Translations under genes and position numbers: made by a program
Notes under the pieces: generated by a model
Database searches by the model: none
Seen by the model: the letters and a program-made list of their open reading frames with translations, nothing else
What the model was told of the DNA's origin: nothing
Assembly (NCBI GenBank): GCA_946223075.1
Contig: CAMILZ010000003.1
Coordinates: 1 to 64,000, forward strand
From: an uncultured Dermabacteraceae bacterium
GTDB lineage: Bacteria; Actinomycetota; Actinomycetes; Actinomycetales; Dermabacteraceae
Length of the DNA stretch: 64,000 bases
Direction: 5' to 3'
Shown: positions 8,227 through 17,123 of the stretch, one piece after another
Layout of the letters: every line of letters begins with the position of its first letter
Numbering within the stretch: position 1 is the stretch's first letter

Positions 8227-9404
8227 ATAGTGAATTTCAATTCCCGATTGCTGGTCGGGCGAAGGTCGGCTCGCGCACGAAAGACCTCACGAAGCGCGTT
8301 GAGCCTGGTGACATCGTCGTGATCGATCACGAGGATATCGATCGCGTTGCCGCCGAGGCGCTCGTCGATAAGCACCCGGGTGCTGTACTCAACGCCTCGC
8401 CATCGATTTCGGGGCGTTACCCGAACGCCGGGCCGCAGATCCTCGCCGAGGCCGGTATTCCCGTGCTCGACGTGCTGGACCAGGATTTGTTTAACGTTGT
8501 GCGCGAAGGCCGTTTCGTGGAGATCGGCGGAAGCGGTGTCGCGCTCAGCACCGGCGAGCGTCTTGAAGCGGAGCTGTACACACGTGATGTCCTCCACGAG
8601 AAGCTCGAGAGGGCCCGTGAGGGACTCAGCGAGCAGCTCGAGGCGTTCGCCTCCAACACCATGGAATACATGCTGCGTGAACGCGAGCTCCTCATCAACG
8701 GCGTGGGCACGCCCGAAGTGCGAACCCGTTTCGAGGGGCGTCCTGTGCTGATCGTGGTGCGCGGCTACCACTACCGCGAGGACCTCTCGACCCTTTTGCC
8801 TTTCATTCGCGAAAATAGGCCCGTCATCATCGGCGTGGACGGCGGCGCCGATGCCGTTCTCGATGCCGGGTACGGGCTCGACATGATTATCGGCGATATG
8901 GATTCCGTTTCGGATCGCGCCCTGAAAAGCGGTGCGGAGATCGTGGTGCACGCGTATCGCGATGGCCGCGCCCCCGGCATGGAACGCGTCCGCAAGCTCG
9001 GCCTCGGGGAGGGCGCTGTGACATTTCCAGCGTCGGGAACGAGCGAGGACATCGCGATGCTTCTCGCCGACGACCGCGGGGCCGATGTCATCGTCGCCGT
9101 TGGCACTCACGGAACGCTCGAGGAGTTTCTCGACAAGGGGCGTGCGGGCATGAGCTCAACGTTCCTCACGCGCCTTCGCGTGGGCTCGAAGCTTGTGGAT
9201 GCGAAGGGAGTTTCGAGGCTGTATCGCCAGCGCATTTCCACTTTTCAGCTCGTCTTCCTCGTCATTGCGGGCTTGCTCGCACTCGCCGTTGCTCTCTCGG
9301 TGACTGACGGCGGTCAGGCGCTCATTCAGATTCTTGGCGCGAGGCTCGATGATGCCTTGCGTTTCTTCACCGCTCTGTTTACCCAGGGAGGATCGATCCC
9401 ATGA
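8223..9404 (+). CDS. steA: SteA-like cytokinetic-ring / septation protein
   Basis: A protein of 393 residues with a thiamin-pyrophosphokinase-like fold: IIGVDGGADAVL then GDMDS at 224-228 and TSEDIAMLLAD. A single transmembrane helix lies at about 340-360, placing the large domain in the cytoplasm. In corynebacteria SteA and SteB act together in cell separation and peptidoglycan hydrolase control. GTG at 8223 overlaps the recN stop as GTGA. It overlaps steB by 4 bases, which implies stoichiometric translation. Confidence 0.85.
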   Translation: MNSEFQFPIAGRAKVGSRTKDLTKRVEPGDIVVIDHEDIDRVAAEALVDKHPGAVLNASPSISGRYPNAGPQILAEAGIPVLDVLDQDLFNVVREGRFVEIGGSGVALSTGERLEAELYTRDVLHEKLERAREGLSEQLEAFASNTMEYMLRERELLINGVGTPEVRTRFEGRPVLIVVRGYHYREDLSTLLPFIRENRPVIIGVDGGADAVLDAGYGLDMIIGDMDSVSDRALKSGAEIVVHAYRDGRAPGMERVRKLGLGEGAVTFPASGTSEDIAMLLADDRGADVIVAVGTHGTLEEFLDKGRAGMSSTFLTRLRVGSKLVDAKGVSRLYRQRISTFQLVFLVIAGLLALAVALSVTDGGQALIQILGARLDDALRFFTALFTQGGSIP

Positions 9405-10474
9405 TCGACTTTCGCTATCATCTCGTCTCACTCGTGGCGGTATTTCTCGCCCTCGCGATCGGCATCGTTCTCGGTGCGGGCCCTCTCAGGGACGGCGTGG
9501 GGCAAACCCTGACCGCGCAGGTCGAGCAGCTCAGGGTCGAGCGTGACGAGATGCGCGCGTCGAATGACGCGGTCAAGGCTGAAAACGTCGATCTCGAGGG
9601 GTTTGTGGAGTCTTCCGGCGCGGGCCTCGTGACCGACACGATGCGTGGTGAGAAGGTCGCGACGGTTTCCGATCATTCCTCGCTTGGCAAGGAAGTGGAG
9701 GCGACGCGCGCGCTTGTCGATTCAGCCGGCGGTGAGAGCGGCCCGCACATCGAGCTTGGACAAGCGCTGTGGGATCCAGCCTCGGAGGGGGAGCGTCGTT
9801 CCGCTCTCGCGTCGATCGCGAAGACGTGGCCGGGAGTGAAGCCGAGTGGAACATCGACGTCGGAGATGGTTGCTTCGGTGATTGCGCGTCTCCTTTCGCC
9901 GTCGGAGGATCTCGATCATGACGCGAGGCTCGAGATCGCCAAGGTTTTGAGCGCCAGTGGTCTCATCACGCTCCAGGGAGACGTGTCGGCCGTCGATTCT
10001 GTGCTCGTGTTTTCGGGCGAAGAGGCACTTTTCGCGGTCTCGAGTGATGCCCCTGAATCGGCCTCGACGCGTGCGGATAACCTTCAGAAGGCTCGTCTGT
10101 CGCTCGTGACGACGCTCGATAAGCGCGGCGTGTCGATGGCCGTTGGGGGGTCTCCAACGGCGCGCGGTGGTTCGGAAGGTATCGTGTCGGCTGTGCGCTC
10201 GGGCGAGCTTCGAGAACGCGTCGCAAGCATTGACATGCTCACCTATGCGTCCGGCCCGGCGACGCTCACGCTCGCACTTGCCGGGGCCCAGGTTGATATG
10301 CCCGGGGCCTACGGTTCGGCTTCCGACGCCGAGACTCTCGTGCCCGATGCACCGGCGATCCGCGAGGCCGCCTCCTCGCGCGCTGAGGAAAGCGGTGAGG
10401 GCGATTCTGCTGCTCCGGGCGGTGGCGCGGACGATGAGGAAAACGCGCCCGCGAGTGACGGCGGTGAGCAGTGA
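9401..10474 (+). CDS. steB: SteB / MctB-type membrane-anchored coiled-coil protein
   Basis: A 357-residue protein that begins MIDFRYHLVSLVAVFLALAI, the signature start of this family: an N-terminal anchor (about 8-26) followed by a coiled coil (33-60) and an extracytoplasmic domain. The C-terminal 50 residues are acidic and Ala/Ser-rich low complexity. Mycobacterial homologues were named MctB (copper homeostasis), and corynebacterial ones are SteB, the partner of SteA in cell separation. Its ATG sits inside the steA stop (ATGA). Neighbours murJ and a GT4-like protein favour the cell-envelope role here. Confidence 0.8.
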   Translation: MIDFRYHLVSLVAVFLALAIGIVLGAGPLRDGVGQTLTAQVEQLRVERDEMRASNDAVKAENVDLEGFVESSGAGLVTDTMRGEKVATVSDHSSLGKEVEATRALVDSAGGESGPHIELGQALWDPASEGERRSALASIAKTWPGVKPSGTSTSEMVASVIARLLSPSEDLDHDARLEIAKVLSASGLITLQGDVSAVDSVLVFSGEEALFAVSSDAPESASTRADNLQKARLSLVTTLDKRGVSMAVGGSPTARGGSEGIVSAVRSGELRERVASIDMLTYASGPATLTLALAGAQVDMPGAYGSASDAETLVPDAPAIREAASSRAEESGEGDSAAPGGGADDEENAPASDGGEQ

Positions 10475-11358
10475 TCGACATCGTTCGTGCCATGGGGGTC
10501 GGTGCTGGAGCGGCGACGCTCGCGTCGCGCGCGTGTGCCGGTCTCGTTGACAGGGCACCGGTGTCGCTTCGCGCGCAGCTCGAGCGCACCAACTTTCGAG
10601 GCGAGCGCGTCACGCTCTTTGAAGGGATCGAGGTGGCGAGTGCTCTTGCAGCCGGCTGTCTCGTTGGGCTTGGCATGCCTTCGGCTGCCTCGATGGCCCT
10701 CGTGGGTGTCGTCGGGCTCGGCGACGACGTGCTCGAGCCGATCTTTATGCGCGGTGACGAAAAGCCGCCGAAAGGACTCAAGGGGCACCTCGGAGCGCTT
10801 GCGCGAGGTCGCCTCACAACCGGAAACGTGAAAATACTCGGCATCGCGGCGGCGGCCGGCGTTCTCGCACGCGAGTGCGGGCGGGCGCGAGGAAAGGCAG
10901 GGTCCGACGGTTTGTGCGCCTCGGTGGCCCTTTCGGTCGTGGATCGTGGCCTCGATACCGTGCTCATTGCCGCGAGTGCTAACCTCGCGAATCTCTTTGA
11001 CCTGCGCCCGTCCCGCGCTCTCAAGGCGACGACGCTCGGCGCGCTTCTTGCCCTCGCGGGCCCGGCTACGACCGCTTCTGTGCCTTCTCGGGCAGCTCTC
11101 GCCTCCGCGCAAACGGCCGCGGTGATTCTCGCTGCGCCCCGCGACTTTGGGGCGCGCGGCATGCTTGGCGATGCCGGCGCCAATGCGCTTGGCGCGAACG
11201 TGGGAGTCTTGGCGGCGCTTTCCTCCTCGCGCGCTTTTCGCGCGGCGGTCGCATCCGCGGCCGTCGGCCTTACGCTCGTCAGTGAGCGCGTGAGCTTCAC
11301 ACGCGTGATTGCCTCCTCTGAAATTCTGACCGCAATCGACGAATGGGGGAGGGAATGA
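10471..11358 (+). CDS. MraY/WecA-like membrane glycosyltransferase family 4 protein (divergent)
   Basis: A very hydrophobic 295-residue protein with several membrane helices. It keeps loop motifs of the phospho-sugar-1-phosphate transferase family in order: NFRGERVTLFEG near 41, GLGDD at 82-86, KGHLGALARGRLTTGNVK near 104-121, NLFDLRP at 174-180 and GMLGDAGANALGA near 232. The family transfers a sugar phosphate to undecaprenyl phosphate. This short form may have lost activity. It overlaps steB by 4 bases (GTGA) and murJ by 4 bases (ATGA), so it belongs functionally with septation and lipid flipping. The substrate is unknown. Confidence 0.75.
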   Translation: MIDIVRAMGVGAGAATLASRACAGLVDRAPVSLRAQLERTNFRGERVTLFEGIEVASALAAGCLVGLGMPSAASMALVGVVGLGDDVLEPIFMRGDEKPPKGLKGHLGALARGRLTTGNVKILGIAAAAGVLARECGRARGKAGSDGLCASVALSVVDRGLDTVLIAASANLANLFDLRPSRALKATTLGALLALAGPATTASVPSRAALASAQTAAVILAAPRDFGARGMLGDAGANALGANVGVLAALSSSRAFRAAVASAAVGLTLVSERVSFTRVIASSEILTAIDEWGRE

Positions 11359-13025
11359 CGCCGACCTCCCGTGCTTCGTCCCTGATCCGCGCGACGGGGC
11401 TAATCGCCGCTATCACGGTGCTTGCGCGTCTTGCGGGCTTCGCTCGCTACCTTGTCTTTGGGGCGAGTGTCGGCGCGGGCGACATAGGAACCGCGTATGC
11501 GAGCGCGAATCTCGTCCCGAGCGTCCTTTTCGAGGTCGCCGCGGGCGGCGCACTCGCGAGCATGGTTATCCCGCTTATTGCGGGACTCCTTGATGAGCCC
11601 ACGCGCTACCTCGAGGATGGCAGTCGGGTCGCCCCTCGTGAGAGTGCGTCCGGGATCGTCTCGGCATTACTCACGTGGAGTGTGCTCGTGACGTGCGTTC
11701 TTGCTGCTCTCCTCTGGATTTTGGCTCCCACGCTCGCACGGGTCATCCTCGGAAGCGGGGCGCTCGCGGCGGAAGCACCCGCGATCGACCTCGGCGCTCG
11801 ACTCATGCGCGTTTTCGCGCTTCAACTGCCGTTCTACGCGATCACTATCGTGCTCGGCGCCTATCTTCAGGCTCGACGCAAGTTCTTGTGGCCCGCCCTC
11901 GCGCCGCTCGTCTCGAGTGTCGTGGTCATGGTGACGTACGGCCTCTACTCACTGACGATTCCCGTGGGGGTCACGCCCGCGACGCTCTCCAACCTTTCGG
12001 AAGCCGCACTCGGGTGGGGCACAACTCTCGGGGTCGTCGCGATGGCCCTGTGCGTGCTGATCCCCGCTGTGCGTTCGGGCTTCCTCTACTCACCGCGTCT
12101 CGCCCTGTCCAGGGGCGTGCGCTCGCGTGCTCTTGGCCTTGCAGGCTCAGGCCTTGCCACCGTCGGAGCGCAGCAACTCATGACCGCACTGATTCTCGCC
12201 CTCGCGGTTCGTGCAGGCGGAACGGGCACCCTTCCGCTTTTCCAGTACGGCCAGGCCGTGTACCTCTTGCCTTATGCCGTACTCCTCGTGCCGATCATGA
12301 CGAGCGTGTTTCCTGAGCTTTCAGAGATTCGCGCGCTCGGGGATCGCACGAGGTTCTCCGCGCTCACGCTGCGCTCGGTGCAGACCGTGGTGGCGTTTGC
12401 TGCTGTGGGCGGGGCGGCGCTGTGGGGTGCGGGCGTCCCCCTCGATCATTTCTTTGTTGCCGTTGATCGTTCGGGTATTCGAGGGGTAGGGGCTGTGACG
12501 GCTGCGCTTGCCGTGGGACTCATCGCCTACGGGATCGTCATGCTCACGACCAAAGTGCTCTACGCGGCAATGAGGCCCGCCGAGGCGCTCGCGATCGGTG
12601 CGACGGGCTGGGGTATCGCGGGCGTGCTTATTCTCGTCACGGTTTTGACGTCGCCGCCGCGAACGACGGCAACCGCGGGTGCGCTTTTCGGATTGTGCAT
12701 CTCGGTGGGCATGTGGGTCGCTGCGATCGGGGCGCTCAACATTATTCGTGAACGTGTGATGGTGCGCGAGCACGTGCGCCCTCTCGTGAAAACGGTGCTC
12801 GCTTCGACTCTCGCCTCCGTGCTCGGGTCCCTCGCGGGGCTTGGACTTGCCAAGCTCGTCGATGACGTCTTACGTGGAGCGTGGGACTCGCTCGTGCTCG
12901 GCGTCGCCACGGGCATGGTGGGTGCCGCGGTGTGCCTCGGCGTGCTGATGATTGTGGATCGCGCGCTTGCGGCGCCCGTCCTCGGACTTTTCGCGCGCCT
13001 CGCGAAACCCTCGAAGAAGGCGTAG
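11355..13025 (+). CDS. murJ: MurJ-type lipid II flippase / MVF family transporter
   Basis: A multi-helix membrane protein of 556 residues with the MVF-family start GLIAAITVLARLAGFARYLVFG. A polar loop FGASVGAGDIGTAYASANLVPSVLFEVAAGG contains the early-helix signature, and QYGQAVYLLPYAVLLVPIMTSVFPEL is in the second half. MurJ flips lipid-linked peptidoglycan precursor across the membrane. ATG at 11355 overlaps the previous stop as ATGA; an in-frame ATG 12 bases upstream is possible. It lacks the long C-terminal pseudokinase tail of mycobacterial MurJ. Confidence 0.85.
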   Translation: MTPTSRASSLIRATGLIAAITVLARLAGFARYLVFGASVGAGDIGTAYASANLVPSVLFEVAAGGALASMVIPLIAGLLDEPTRYLEDGSRVAPRESASGIVSALLTWSVLVTCVLAALLWILAPTLARVILGSGALAAEAPAIDLGARLMRVFALQLPFYAITIVLGAYLQARRKFLWPALAPLVSSVVVMVTYGLYSLTIPVGVTPATLSNLSEAALGWGTTLGVVAMALCVLIPAVRSGFLYSPRLALSRGVRSRALGLAGSGLATVGAQQLMTALILALAVRAGGTGTLPLFQYGQAVYLLPYAVLLVPIMTSVFPELSEIRALGDRTRFSALTLRSVQTVVAFAAVGGAALWGAGVPLDHFFVAVDRSGIRGVGAVTAALAVGLIAYGIVMLTTKVLYAAMRPAEALAIGATGWGIAGVLILVTVLTSPPRTTATAGALFGLCISVGMWVAAIGALNIIRERVMVREHVRPLVKTVLASTLASVLGSLAGLGLAKLVDDVLRGAWDSLVLGVATGMVGAAVCLGVLMIVDRALAAPVLGLFARLAKPSKKA

Positions 13026-13029
13026 CGAG

Positions 13030-14160
13030 ATGCGGCGTGTGATCCTTGTGCGGCCGCGTGCTGAAGGAGGCTTGCTTGCGCACGTGCGCGAAGAAGCGCG
13101 GCTCCTCGCGCGTTCGGGAGTGCGCGTCGTCGATGCGGGGGAAAGTGCACTCGTTGCGGGCGCTGACTCGCGCGCAAGCTCATCCGATATCCACTACCGT
13201 CCTCTCGCCATCGCCTCTGGTGCCTCCCCTTTCGCCGCGTATGGCGCGCGGCGGGTGCTTCGCGCGATCGTGCGGGAGGAATTACAGCGTGCCGAGGGAG
13301 ACCCGCTCACGGTTCACGCGCACGGTGCCCGAGCGGGCGCCATCGCCGCCCTTGCGCTCACGCCGATGCTTCGCTCGCGTGTGCGCCTCGTGACGACGCT
13401 CCATAATCGCATGCCCCGCACGGGGCTCGGCGCGCTCATTGGCCGGTCGTTGTTCGCTTTCGCGTCGCGAAGAAGTGCTCTCGTGCTCGCAGTATCCCCG
13501 GATCTCGCGGATGCCGCGCGCACGAGTGGCGCGCGTGCCGTCGAGCGGGCAATCATCCCGGCGCCGAGCGCGGAGCATGTGAGCGAGTGTGCGCCGAGAG
13601 ACAGCGACGTTCTCGAAGTCGTGTGCATCGCCCGTCTTGCACCCCAGAAGGACCTCGCGTGCCTGTGCGAAGCCGTGCGTATCGTCAATGAGCGGCATCC
13701 TGGCCAGCTTCGTGTGCGAATCGCGGGGGAGGGCCCGGAGCGCCAAAGTCTCGAGTCTCGCATCGCCGAGGGGAGGCTCCCCATCGAACTTCTCGGCCGA
13801 GTGTCGGAACCTCGCGTGCTGATGGGCGAAGCCGACCTTGTCGTGCAAACAAGTGCGTGGGAGGGGCAGCCCGTGGCGCTTCAAGAAGCGATCGGGGAGG
13901 GCGCCGCCATCATTGCCACGGACGCCGGCGGAACGCGATGGGTCACGGGCGAACAGATCTCGCTCATTGAGCCGGGAGACTCGCGGGAGCTCGCGAAGCG
14001 GCTCACCGAGCTCCTTCCCCTCACGCCCGGCGCTCGCGCACGTCTCGAGCACATGCGGGAGGCTTCGCGCGCGAGAGCCGCTGAATTGCCCACCGAGAGC
14101 AATCTTTTGGAGCAGCTCGAGAACGTTCTTTTCACAGATACACGCTTCGAGGAGAAATAG
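13030..14160 (+). CDS. GT-B glycosyltransferase (family 4 type)
   Basis: A 376-residue cytoplasmic glycosyltransferase with two Rossmann domains. The C-terminal half has IAGEGPERQSLESRI, LLGRVSEPRVLMGEADLVV and the nucleotide-sugar site SAWEGQPVALQEAIGEGA with the EX7E-type glutamates. ATG at 13030 (MRRVILVRPRAEGG) follows the murJ stop by 4 bases, and the longer frame starting in murJ is not supported. Its place after murJ suggests it acts on a wall or lipid-linked glycan; donor and acceptor cannot be told from sequence. Confidence 0.8.
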   Translation: MRRVILVRPRAEGGLLAHVREEARLLARSGVRVVDAGESALVAGADSRASSSDIHYRPLAIASGASPFAAYGARRVLRAIVREELQRAEGDPLTVHAHGARAGAIAALALTPMLRSRVRLVTTLHNRMPRTGLGALIGRSLFAFASRRSALVLAVSPDLADAARTSGARAVERAIIPAPSAEHVSECAPRDSDVLEVVCIARLAPQKDLACLCEAVRIVNERHPGQLRVRIAGEGPERQSLESRIAEGRLPIELLGRVSEPRVLMGEADLVVQTSAWEGQPVALQEAIGEGAAIIATDAGGTRWVTGEQISLIEPGDSRELAKRLTELLPLTPGARARLEHMREASRARAAELPTESNLLEQLENVLFTDTRFEEK

Positions 14161-14163
14161 CGC

Positions 14164-14763
14164 ATGAACACGCACGAGAACTTTCTTGCTGATGAGTTCG
14201 CAACGCGATCCGTAGCCGAGAACCGCACCGTGTACGAGGGGCTTGTGTGGAATGTCGAGCGTGATGTCGTCGACTTTGCCCCGGGAGTGAGGTTTTCACG
14301 CGACTATGTTGCCCACACGGGGGCTGTCGCCATTTTCGCTTTCACGACCGAAGGGGAAGTCATCGTGATCCGGCAATACCGGCACCCGGCGGGGGCCCAC
14401 ATGTGGGAGCTTCCCGCGGGTCTGCTTGACCACGATGGTGAAGATCCGGCGGAAGCGGCCGTGCGCGAGCTCGAGGAAGAAACTGGATACACCGCGGGCA
14501 GCGTTCAGCACCTTCTCGATTACTACCCGAGCGCCGGCGGTTCAAACGAAAAGATCAGCGTGTACGTGGCACACGAGTGCACGAAGGCCCCGCACGTCGA
14601 CTTCACACGCGTCGACGAGGAAGCCGAGATTCTCACGCGCACGGTCCCGCTTGAGGAGCTCGAAGGCGCCGTGCTCTCGGGGCGCGTGCACAACAGCGCA
14701 CTGCTGATCGCGACCCTCGCGTACACGGCGCGCGCTCGCAGGGGAGAGGCCCCCGACGCTTAG
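14164..14763 (+). CDS. NUDIX hydrolase, ADP-ribose pyrophosphatase type
   Basis: A 199-residue Nudix enzyme. The Nudix box runs from Gly86 to about Gly108, with key residues G86, E93, R101, E102, E105 and E106. The preceding VIRQYRHPAGAHMWELPAG and the Glu-rich tail match ADP-ribose pyrophosphatases that split ADP-ribose to AMP and ribose-5-phosphate. A GAGGAG site lies upstream of ATG 14164, 3 bases after the glycosyltransferase stop. It ends the operon, overlapping the 3' end of the opposite RNase D gene by 4 bases. In mycobacteria the homologue also follows this cluster. Confidence 0.85.
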   Translation: MNTHENFLADEFATRSVAENRTVYEGLVWNVERDVVDFAPGVRFSRDYVAHTGAVAIFAFTTEGEVIVIRQYRHPAGAHMWELPAGLLDHDGEDPAEAAVRELEEETGYTAGSVQHLLDYYPSAGGSNEKISVYVAHECTKAPHVDFTRVDEEAEILTRTVPLEELEGAVLSGRVHNSALLIATLAYTARARRGEAPDA

Positions 14764-16010
14764 CTGCTCGGTGGGGTGTAGTCGCGCAGTGCCTCGATGA
14801 TCGTGGGGGTTACTTGCGCCGCCTGCCACGGCCTCGCTCCCACCGCCTCGAGTTCGCGGACGATCTGTTCGGGACTTGCGTGTGGGATGCGGTGCTCCGC
14901 TTCCGCGTTAAAGTGATTCCACACCCAGTGGCGCACGTGCCCAGGGGAAATAAGGTTTTCGACCGGCATGTGCAGTTCTTCGGCGTGCGCAAGGAGTCCC
15001 TCGCGAACCTTTTTGTAAGCGCCGAGGACCTCGGGAAAACGCCTCGGCCATGACCGATGGTTGGGATAGGGACTCGTGGCGCGGGTCGGGGGAAGGTGAA
15101 CGCGTGGCAGTTCGCGTGCTTCGCGCACGCAGCGCCACCACTTCTCGCGGTGCTTAAGGTCCTTTGGCGCAGCCTTGTCGAAGGCTTCGCGTCCCTTACT
15201 CGAAGCCTTCGCCATGGCTACGAGCGGTTTATCGCGCAGCACCATGAACGGTGCGATGTCGGCATTACGCGCGATTGAATCGCGGCGCTCCCACATGGAG
15301 CGCGCAACCGCGAGTTGAAGCGGGCTCTTGAGCTTGCCGAGACCGTGCAAGCCGCGCCACGGCTCCTCGAGCACCTCGGGGTGGGAGAACGTCGCCTCGA
15401 AAGCGAACTCTTCAAGGGCCCATGGCGTTTTTCCCGCGTCGTCGAGCATGCGTGATAGCGAGACTTTGAGTTCGGCGAGGTATTCGACATCGAGAGCGGC
15501 GTAGTCGAGCCACGATTCCGGCAGAGGCCGTTTCGACCAGTTCGCGCTCGAATGTTCTTTCGCGAGCCGCACCCCGAGTAGTTCCTCGGTGAGGGCGCCC
15601 AAATTCACCTTGGGCAGACCGAGCAACCGTGCGGCGACCTCGGTGTCGAAAAGCGCGGGAGGCTCGAGTTCGAGCATCGAGAGCGAGGGGAGATCCTGCC
15701 GAGCGGCATGAAGAATCCACGAATGCGAGTTCATGATGTCCGTGAACGTTCCCGGGAGTTTGCACGCGAGGGGATCGAGCAGCAGGATTCCCGCCGACTC
15801 GGTCTTGATCTGCACGAGGTAGGCCTTTGAGGAGTACCGGTAGCTTGAGGCGCGTTCGACATCGATCGCGAGATCCTCGCCCTCTTGCACTCGTGCGCAC
15901 CATTCGAGGATGCCCTGGACGTTTGTCACGAGAGTGGGGGTTCCTCCCGCGGGTTTCTGAATGAGCGGTGCGGGATCGGTTTCCTGCACCTGATCGTGAG
16001 AAGCAGTCAT
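14760..16010 (-). CDS. rnd: Ribonuclease D-like 3'-5' exonuclease with HRDC domain
   Basis: A 416-residue protein with an N-terminal DEDD exonuclease domain (first metal ligands D50 and E52 in DVERASSYRYSS; later WILHAARQDL and DYAALDVEYL) and an HRDC domain around 225-300. It trims the 3' ends of stable RNAs. ATG at 16010 lies 7 bases after the DUF3000 stop, and this pairing of DUF3000 with RNase D is conserved in actinobacteria. The gene ends tail-to-tail with the NUDIX gene. Confidence 0.9.
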   Translation of the reverse strand: MTASHDQVQETDPAPLIQKPAGGTPTLVTNVQGILEWCARVQEGEDLAIDVERASSYRYSSKAYLVQIKTESAGILLLDPLACKLPGTFTDIMNSHSWILHAARQDLPSLSMLELEPPALFDTEVAARLLGLPKVNLGALTEELLGVRLAKEHSSANWSKRPLPESWLDYAALDVEYLAELKVSLSRMLDDAGKTPWALEEFAFEATFSHPEVLEEPWRGLHGLGKLKSPLQLAVARSMWERRDSIARNADIAPFMVLRDKPLVAMAKASSKGREAFDKAAPKDLKHREKWWRCVREARELPRVHLPPTRATSPYPNHRSWPRRFPEVLGAYKKVREGLLAHAEELHMPVENLISPGHVRHWVWNHFNAEAEHRIPHASPEQIVRELEAVGARPWQAAQVTPTIIEALRDYTPPSS

Positions 16011-16017
16011 GGATCCG

Positions 16018-16626
16018 TTAGCGGTCCTTCGAAGCAGAAAGATGAGGCGCCCTCGCGCGATGGGAGGGGTGAAGCGGGCTCACGGAAAGCGGCTGCGGCG
16101 GCAGACCGCCGGCGGCGCACAAAATCGCGGACCACGCGCCGAAGTGGGGGCCGAGGTCGAGCGAGTCGGGAGTCCATGAGGCTCGCATCTCCACGTCGAC
16201 AGTCGTGGGGCGGGCGGCGAGCGCGCCGTAACTTTGGGACACCACACGCGTCACGGTGCACCCGAGTTCGTGCGCTTCGGCTTGTGCAAGCTCAAGTGAT
16301 TCGGTGACCCAGCTCCACGCGACATCGCCGAGCATCGATTCGAGGGCGAATTCGTGCTCGAGTTGCGCTTGGATGAGCGTCACGATGCGTGCGCGGCCGC
16401 TCCACTCGTCCCTGCCGTTCGGGTCGTAGAGCACGATGAACTTCCCGCTCGCCAGATCCGCGTCGTGCATGACGACGTCGGCCTCGGCCGCCCACGAGAA
16501 AGGGGCGAGGCGGGACGGAGCGGGGATTTCCTCCCATTGAACTTCGTGGCGCAGAGGCGCGGTCGTGAGAGCGTCGATCGCGCCCACGAACTCTTCGCGC
16601 TCCTGGGGAAAGTGATGAATGGCCAC
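16018..16626 (-). CDS. DUF3000 family protein
   Basis: A 202-residue soluble protein of the actinobacterial DUF3000 family, recognised by its PAPSRLAPFSWAAEADV core, DPNGRDEW and its place just upstream of RNase D. Function is unknown; co-occurrence with RNase D hints at RNA metabolism. GTG at 16626 starts 7 bases after the -10-like TAGGTT (16639-16634) with no Shine-Dalgarno site, so it may be leaderless. The C-terminal 30 residues are Pro/His/Ser-rich. Confidence 0.85.
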   Translation of the reverse strand: MAIHHFPQEREEFVGAIDALTTAPLRHEVQWEEIPAPSRLAPFSWAAEADVVMHDADLASGKFIVLYDPNGRDEWSGRARIVTLIQAQLEHEFALESMLGDVAWSWVTESLELAQAEAHELGCTVTRVVSQSYGALAARPTTVDVEMRASWTPDSLDLGPHFGAWSAILCAAGGLPPQPLSVSPLHPSHRARAPHLSASKDR

Positions 16627-16633
16627 GGCTGTA

Positions 16634-16639
16634 AACCTA
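16634..16639 (-). promoter_or_regulatory. -10 hexamer for a leaderless DUF3000 transcript
   Basis: TAGGTT on the minus strand ends 7 bases before the GTG start at 16626. Transcription starting 6-7 bases after the hexamer would begin at the start codon itself. No purine-rich ribosome site is present, which supports leaderless initiation. Confidence 0.5.
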
Positions 16640-16682
16640 TCGCCCCATTTCGTGCATGCGGGGGAGGCGCGCCGCGCCCGGG

Positions 16683-17123
16683 TTACTTGGACGAGGCGTC
16701 CTCGTCATCGCTGTGGACGAGGCAAATGGAGTTGATGCAGTACCGTTCGTCGGTCGGTGTGGGGAATCCTTCACCCGCGAAAACGTGGCCGAGATGCGAC
16801 CCGCACGAAGCGCAGCGCACCTCGGTGCGAACCATGCCGAGGCTGCGGTCCTCGATGAGTTCAACACGGTCACTTTCGGAGGGAGCCCAGAACGCAGGCC
16901 ACCCGCAGTGCGCGTTGAATTGCTCGCGTGCACGGAAAAGTTCTGCGCCGCATGCGCGGCACGCGTAGGTTCCGGCTGCCCGCACCTCCTCGTATTCTCC
17001 CGTGAACGGCCGCTCGGTTCCGGCTTCGCGAAGCACATGGTATTCGTCAGCGGTCAGGCGCTCACGCCATTCATCTTGAGAAAGAGCAAACGGGTACTGG
17101 CCCTCACCGAGGGGTGTGGTCAT
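16683..17123 (-). CDS. msrB: Peptide-methionine (R)-S-oxide reductase
   Basis: A 146-residue MsrB. Zinc-binding CxxC pairs are at 55/58 (CRAC) and 104/107 (CASC), the catalytic Cys is in RYCIN at about 129 and HCGWPAF is near 72. It repairs methionine-R-sulfoxide in oxidised proteins using thioredoxin, and a trxA lies later in the window. ATG at 17123 has AAGGAGG 4 bases upstream and overlaps the preceding reductase stop by 4 bases. The longer upstream frame lies inside that reductase gene. Confidence 0.93.
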   Translation of the reverse strand: MTTPLGEGQYPFALSQDEWRERLTADEYHVLREAGTERPFTGEYEEVRAAGTYACRACGAELFRAREQFNAHCGWPAFWAPSESDRVELIEDRSLGMVRTEVRCASCGSHLGHVFAGEGFPTPTDERYCINSICLVHSDDEDASSK

